Shown piece by piece: positions 24,839 through 28,855 of a DNA stretch of 28,855 nt (positions are counted from its first letter, which is position 1; the number at the start of each line of letters is the position of its first letter). The position numbers and the translations under genes were made by a program. The DNA comes from Parcubacteria group bacterium (GTDB taxonomy: Bacteria; Patescibacteriota; Minisyncoccia; Minisyncoccales; CG1-02-41-26), in NCBI GenBank assembly GCA_013203565.1, contig JABMPZ010000093.1:1-28855 (forward strand), in the 5' to 3' direction. Under the pieces are notes generated by a model that saw only the letters and a program-made list of their open reading frames with translations, did no database searches and was not told where the DNA came from.

Positions 24839-26074
24839 GAAAAGATAGAATTGTAGAGAAAAGGTTATTGCCTCAAGTATTAAAAGCGCAGATATAGCTC
24901 CCCATATTCCAAATTGAGGCACCAAGATAAACAATGATAGTATATAAATGGGAGGTAGAACCAAGTTGCTTATCCATAATGATTTTGTTTTCATTTTAGC
25001 TGATAACGAAGTGCCAGCTAATGATCTTGGCACAGCGAAAAGCGCTAAAGCATAAACTTGGGAGTAAGCTACAAATTGTAGATATTTTGGAAAAAGCAGT
25101 TTAAAAATAAAAGGAGCTAAAATTATATAAAGGACTATTATCGGAGTTATAATAACAAGCATTTGCAACATTCTTTTCGGCACTGTCTTTTTTAACTCTT
25201 CAGAGGTTCGTTGGCTGAATTTAGGCATAGCTAAGCCAGGGATTACCTTAAAAACATCTTTAATTTTTAGAGGTAAAGCCAAGGCAATAAAATAAATAGC
25301 TATGCTGGCTGGTCCTAAAAAATGCCAGAGAATAATTTTGTCTAAATTATTATCCACTTTTCCCATAATACTTAATAAACTTAAGTGTTTGCCATAAGGT
25401 ATGGTTTTTTCATCTTGTTCTTTATTAAAGTTTACTTTTTTCATAGTTAATCCCAAAAAGATAAAATGTAGAACAGTCCATGATGAAAAATAAGCTAAAA
25501 GAATTATGAAAATGTTTTTAGTAAAAATTAGCGTAAGAATTACAATGCAAGTAGCTAAAATATGAGTGATTATCCTATATTTATTTTGAATATCAAACCG
25601 TTTTTTGCCACCCCAAAAAGATTCATAGATTATAAAAGAATTGATTAAAGGTAAAAACAAGCTGATAATTAAAAAAGCAAAACCTAAGGTATTATTTCCT
25701 TGTAAGAGATAATAACCCCCTGTTATTATACTACCCAAAGAGGCAAGTGTTCCCCATTTCAGTTTTGTTTTTAAGATAGGTATAAAAGAACCCTCTTTTC
25801 CTCTGGCTACTGCTTGTAATAGCGCAGTATTCATTCCAGAAAGAGTTGGTATTGCTAAAATGCCAGCCACAGATAAAACATACCTATAAGTACCAAAGGT
25901 TTTTGCAGATAATAAGTTGGCAAAAGCAAAAGTTAAAGCAAGGGCTGCTAATGATGTTATTGTTTGCCCCAAGCCAAGCCAAAAACCACCCTTGGCTAAA
26001 TAAACCATATCTGTTTGCGTGTATTTCTGTGAGCGTTTCAAGACCTTGTAAATTTTCTCTTTGAGGTTTAACAT
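24827..26074 (-). CDS. Wzx-type flippase (MOP superfamily), copy 2
   Basis: A 415-aa polytopic protein of the polysaccharide exporter type. A charged N-terminus leads into GGFWLGLGQTITSLAALALTFAFANLLSAKTFG, to be read as two helices with a short loop. The segment DNNLDKIILWHFLGPASIAIYFIALALPL is the counterpart of the central helix pair in copy 1, and FGIWGAISALLILEAI is the late one. The two copies are only distantly alike, so they probably carry different lipid-linked substrates or came from different sources. The gene lies opposite to all nearby genes. It converges with the GT2 at 24143 and diverges from the GT2 at 26096 across 21 nt. Confidence 0.87.
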   Translation of the reverse strand: MLNLKEKIYKVLKRSQKYTQTDMVYLAKGGFWLGLGQTITSLAALALTFAFANLLSAKTFGTYRYVLSVAGILAIPTLSGMNTALLQAVARGKEGSFIPILKTKLKWGTLASLGSIITGGYYLLQGNNTLGFAFLIISLFLPLINSFIIYESFWGGKKRFDIQNKYRIITHILATCIVILTLIFTKNIFIILLAYFSSWTVLHFIFLGLTMKKVNFNKEQDEKTIPYGKHLSLLSIMGKVDNNLDKIILWHFLGPASIAIYFIALALPLKIKDVFKVIPGLAMPKFSQRTSEELKKTVPKRMLQMLVIITPIIVLYIILAPFIFKLLFPKYLQFVAYSQVYALALFAVPRSLAGTSLSAKMKTKSLWISNLVLPPIYILSLFILVPQFGIWGAISALLILEAITFSLQFYLFKKM

Positions 26075-26095
26075 TAATTTATATTAACTGAAAAT

Positions 26096-26860
26096 ATGAT
26101 AAACAGCAACCCAAAAATTTCCATTGTAATGTCAACGCACAATGGAGAAAGATACTTAAAGCAATCAATTGAAAGTATTCTGAATCAATCGTTCAGGGAT
26201 TTTGAGTTTTTAATTATAAATGATGGCTCAACAGATAATACTTCTGAAGTTTTAAGTCGTTATGCTAAACAAGATGATAGAATAAAAATAATAGATAATA
26301 CAGAAAACATTGGTTTAACAAAGTCGTTGAATAAGGCCATTGCTGAAGCAAGAGGGGAGTATATAGCGAGAATGGATGATGATGATATATCTTTCACATC
26401 TCGTCTTGAAAAACAACTAAAATTTATGGAGAATAATCCCGCCGTTGTTTTATGTGGCTCTCTGGCTTTAGTAATAAATGATAAAGGAGAGGAAATCAAT
26501 AAAAAGGGTTTGGTGGTCTCTTATAAAGATATTAAAAAGAAACTTTTATTCAATAATCAATTTATTCATTCTTCTTTGTTTTTTAAGAAAGAAATAGGAC
26601 TGTATAATGAGTCGTTTGAGCGAGCCCAGGACTATGAATTTATTTTGCGCATTGCAAGTAAACATCAAGTTGCTAATTTACCTGAATATTTGGTAAAGTG
26701 GAGATCAAGACCGGATTCATTGTCTTTTTCTGGCACAAAACAGCAGAAGTATGCTATTAGGGCTCGTTGGTGGGCAATTACAAAATATGGTTATCCAAAG
26801 CTAAAAGGTCTTTTACATATATTATTAAGAATAGGATACTTACTATGGCCGAAAAGATAA
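26096..26860 (+). CDS. Family 2 glycosyltransferase (GT-A fold)
   Basis: A 254-aa inverting GT2. The motifs are ISIVMSTHNGERYL (8-21), IINDGSTDNT (40-49), the metal-binding ARMDDDD (91-97) and AQDYEFILR (177-185), in which Asp179 should be the catalytic base and Gln stands in the usual Glu position. LPEYLVKWRSRPDS also fits the family. It lacks membrane helices apart from a hydrophobic C-terminal end (GLLHILLRIGYLLW). It starts the last plus-strand block and overlaps the next GT4 by 16 nt. Confidence 0.88.
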   Translation: MINSNPKISIVMSTHNGERYLKQSIESILNQSFRDFEFLIINDGSTDNTSEVLSRYAKQDDRIKIIDNTENIGLTKSLNKAIAEARGEYIARMDDDDISFTSRLEKQLKFMENNPAVVLCGSLALVINDKGEEINKKGLVVSYKDIKKKLLFNNQFIHSSLFFKKEIGLYNESFERAQDYEFILRIASKHQVANLPEYLVKWRSRPDSLSFSGTKQQKYAIRARWWAITKYGYPKLKGLLHILLRIGYLLWPKR

Positions 26861-27975
26861 AGATATTACAAATAATTACTCTATCTGAATGGGGAGGAGC
26901 TCAAGGAGTAGTTTATGATTTAACAACCAACCTGCCAAAGGATAAGTTTTTAGTTGAGGTTGCTGTATCTCCTGACGGGCTCTTAGTAGAAAGATTAAGA
27001 GAAAAAGGTATTAAAGTTTATGAGATACCATCTTTACAAAGAGAGATTGGGCTTATGAAAGACATAAAAACAATGTTTGTTCTTTTCCGACTCATTAGAA
27101 AGGGTAAATATGACATTGTGCACTGTCACTCAACTAAAGCAGGGCTATTAGGTCGTTTAGCAGCAAAGTTAGCCAGAACTAAAGATATATATTTTACTGC
27201 GCATAGCTGGGGATTTTACAACAAAGAAGAATATGGCAAGAAAGTTGTTCTATTCAAATGGTTTCAGAAAATTGGCTCTATGTTTTCATCTAAAATAGTA
27301 TGTGTTTCAGAAAAAGTAAAACAAGATGGCTTGAAGAATAAAATAGCAAAAGCAAATAAGTTTTTAGTTATTAAAAATGGAATTGATTTTCAATTGAAAG
27401 ACACAAAACAGGGGATAAGAGAGCAAATGGGTATTCCTCAAGATAAAATCATTATTGTAATGACTGCACGACTGGCTCATCCTAAAAATCCATTGATGTT
27501 TTTAGAAGCATCTAAAATAGTGAAGAATACTTTTCCAGAGATTAAGTTTATGTTAATTGGAGATGGGATATTTATGGATGAGTGTAAGGAGTTTGTTCAG
27601 AATAATAACTTGGGGCATACTTCCGCTCTTTTAGGAGAAAAAACACCAGAACAAACAAGAAAACTAATGAAGGCCTGTGATGTTTTTGTTCTGTGTTCAA
27701 AGTTTGAAGGTATGCCAATCACTATTATTGAAGCAATGTTCGCTGGATTACCTATTGTTGCGAGTGATGTGGGTGGAGTAGGGGAGTTAGTGAAAAACAA
27801 TCAAAATGGGTTTCTGTTAAAAACACAAAACCCAGAAGAATTAGCAGAAAGAATAATATATCTAGCAAAGAATAAAAACAAATCAAAACAACTCGGCAAT
27901 AATAGCCGAATCCGTGCCCAAAAAGGTTTTTCAGTACAGAGAATGGTTGAACAATATACAAAGCTTTATGGATAA
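26845..27975 (+). CDS. Family 4 glycosyltransferase (GT-B fold)
   Basis: I chose ATG 26845 (376 aa). An upstream TTG at 26767 would add 26 residues lying wholly within the previous gene. The protein begins KILQIITLSEWGGAQGVVYDL (6-26), typical of GT4 acceptor domains, with HCHSTKAG (93-100) and FTAHSW. The donor domain has VIKNGID (175-181), ARLAHPKNP and the E-x7-E pair EGMPITIIE (Glu288 and Glu296), then AGLPIVASDVGG. It resembles the enzymes that add sugars to lipid-linked oligosaccharides. Its stop overlaps the PAP phosphatase start by 8 nt, which couples this transferase to the sulfation loop. Confidence 0.88.
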   Translation: MAEKIKILQIITLSEWGGAQGVVYDLTTNLPKDKFLVEVAVSPDGLLVERLREKGIKVYEIPSLQREIGLMKDIKTMFVLFRLIRKGKYDIVHCHSTKAGLLGRLAAKLARTKDIYFTAHSWGFYNKEEYGKKVVLFKWFQKIGSMFSSKIVCVSEKVKQDGLKNKIAKANKFLVIKNGIDFQLKDTKQGIREQMGIPQDKIIIVMTARLAHPKNPLMFLEASKIVKNTFPEIKFMLIGDGIFMDECKEFVQNNNLGHTSALLGEKTPEQTRKLMKACDVFVLCSKFEGMPITIIEAMFAGLPIVASDVGGVGELVKNNQNGFLLKTQNPEELAERIIYLAKNKNKSKQLGNNSRIRAQKGFSVQRMVEQYTKLYG

Positions 27976-28765
27976 ATTATTACAACAAACTATTGATTTA
28001 GCAAAACAAGCAGGTGAAGAAGTAATGAAAATATATAACAGGGGTTTTACTCAAAAAGAAAAGCAAGATAAGTCGCCTGTAACTGAAGCTGACTTAGCTT
28101 CAGAGAAAATAATTCTGCAAGGTCTTAAAAAAACAGGAATTACTGTTTTGTCAGAAGAAACAGAACCAGATAGTAAATGGTTTGAAAAAGATAAAATTTG
28201 GATGGTTGACCCGCTTGACGGCACTAAGGACTTTATACAAAAAACAGGAGAGTTCTCGGTAATGATTGCTTTAGTTGAAAATAAAGAACCGATTTTAGGA
28301 GTTATATATCAGCCAACTACAAATACATTATATTTTGCAGAAAAAGACAAAGGAGCTTTTATTCAAGAGGGAGCAGGAGAGCCAGAAAAAATAAAAGTTT
28401 CTGATGTTAGTGAATTATCAGATGCTCGGATAATTTTAAGTCGTAATCATACAAGCCAAGCGCAAAAAGATTTTGTGAAAAAACATCACTTTGCAAACGC
28501 AAAACATATTGGTAGCGCTGGATTGAAAATAGTTGCTGTATCCAGCCAAAAAGCCGAAGCATATTTTACAGAAAGCGACAAAGCTCATCAATGGGACACA
28601 GCCGCAGGAGAGTGTATATTAAAAGAAGCTGGAGGTATAATTACCGACATAAAAGGAAACCCATTAATCTATTGCAAGCCACAAACCAATCATCAAAACG
28701 GCATCTTAGTTTGCAATTCATCACTACATCCCAAAATTCTTCAAGCCCTAAAAGAGACCTTCTAA
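27968..28765 (+). CDS. cysQ: 3'(2'),5'-bisphosphate nucleotidase, CysQ type
   Basis: It hydrolyses PAP, the inhibitory by-product of sulfotransferases, to AMP and phosphate. The start is ATG 27968 (265 aa); a GTG at 27914 would place the N-terminus inside the GT4 gene. The Li-sensitive phosphatase signatures are all present: VTEADLASEKII (38-49), SEET (62-65), the metal site DPLDGTKDF (81-89) and HQWDTAAGECIL (207-218). The family also includes inositol monophosphatases. The CysQ call rests on the SEE-to-DPLDGTKDF layout and on the presence of PAPS synthesis and a sulfotransferase in the same window. It is followed by palindromic DNA. Confidence 0.87.
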   Translation: MDKLLQQTIDLAKQAGEEVMKIYNRGFTQKEKQDKSPVTEADLASEKIILQGLKKTGITVLSEETEPDSKWFEKDKIWMVDPLDGTKDFIQKTGEFSVMIALVENKEPILGVIYQPTTNTLYFAEKDKGAFIQEGAGEPEKIKVSDVSELSDARIILSRNHTSQAQKDFVKKHHFANAKHIGSAGLKIVAVSSQKAEAYFTESDKAHQWDTAAGECILKEAGGIITDIKGNPLIYCKPQTNHQNGILVCNSSLHPKILQALKETF

Positions 28766-28785
28766 TTTTCTACAATGATTTTCTA

Positions 28786-28819
28786 CGGACAAACCGTCAC
28801 GATCGTGAGCAAATGTCCG
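28786..28819. repeat. 34-bp imperfect palindrome after cysQ
   Basis: CGGACA (28786-28791) pairs with TGTCCG (28814-28819), and the centre TCACGATCGTGA (28797-28808) is a perfect 12-bp palindrome. Only the five bases between on each side do not match. A 9-bp direct repeat, ATTTTCTAC (28765-28773 and 28778-28786), leads into it. It could fold as a terminator stem, but AAAATATTTT follows instead of a T-run. Confidence 0.55.
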
Positions 28820-28837
28820 AAAATATTTTGGTTCATT

Positions 28838-28855
28838 TTGGAGCGATCGCTCCAA
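28838..28855. repeat. 18-bp perfect palindrome at the window end
   Basis: TTGGAGCGATCGCTCCAA is its own reverse complement and contains GCGATCGC (28843-28850). It ends exactly at the last base, so the full element may be longer. It may be a terminator hairpin whose T-run lies outside the window, or a dispersed palindromic repeat. Confidence 0.55.

Noticed and set aside
28843..28850. GCGATCGC as a sign of a cyanobacterial host (HIP1-like octamer)
   Set aside because: I noticed only this copy, at the window end, whereas HIP1 is highly repeated in cyanobacteria; the gene style is also unlike them.

Overview
The window is a dense, AT-rich surface-glycan biosynthesis locus from a bacterium that uses the standard code (TGA ends at least four genes). 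Genes overlap or nearly touch, most starts lack a Shine-Dalgarno sequence, and no rRNA, tRNA, CRISPR array or transposase is visible. This compact style, together with the GT-C membrane glycosyltransferase type seen twice, resembles Patescibacteria/CPR (Parcubacteria-like) genomes. That placement is an inference; no taxonomic marker gene is present.

Layout, left to right. (1) 1-1275: a bifunctional ATP sulfurylase/APS kinase, cut by the window edge. (2) 1244-2401, minus strand: GT-C membrane glycosyltransferase A. (3) 2441-9184, plus strand: a PAPS sulfotransferase, a class II glutaminase fused to a sugar amidotransferase, a GtrB/DPM1-like GT2, a Wzx-type flippase and two methyltransferases. 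(4) 9171-10352, minus strand: GT-C glycosyltransferase B, a paralogue of A. (5) 10574-24814, plus strand: a nucleotide-sugar epimerase with an altered catalytic motif, two GT4 and one GT2 glycosyltransferases, four consecutive methyltransferases, a GT-B-like transferase, then a nonulosonate cassette (pseB, pseC, the pse-associated methylase, an spsF-type cytidylyltransferase, a GNAT, pseI) and a GT2. (6) 24827-26074, minus strand: a second flippase. (7) 26096-28765, plus strand: GT2, GT4 and a CysQ-type PAP phosphatase, followed by a cluster of palindromes at the window end.

Working together, the genes suggest a pseudaminic-acid-type nonulosonate, possibly amidinated and methylated, built into a lipid-linked oligosaccharide that is flipped and sulfated. 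The sulfation loop is closed: sulfate to APS to PAPS (left edge), sulfotransferase (2441), and PAP hydrolysis (right edge). PseG, the UDP-sugar hydrolase step, is not visible. The three minus-strand genes all encode multi-spanning membrane proteins and separate the plus-strand blocks, which hints at cassette-like assembly. There is no gene-free stretch over 300 bases; the longest, 10353-10573, holds a strong promoter.
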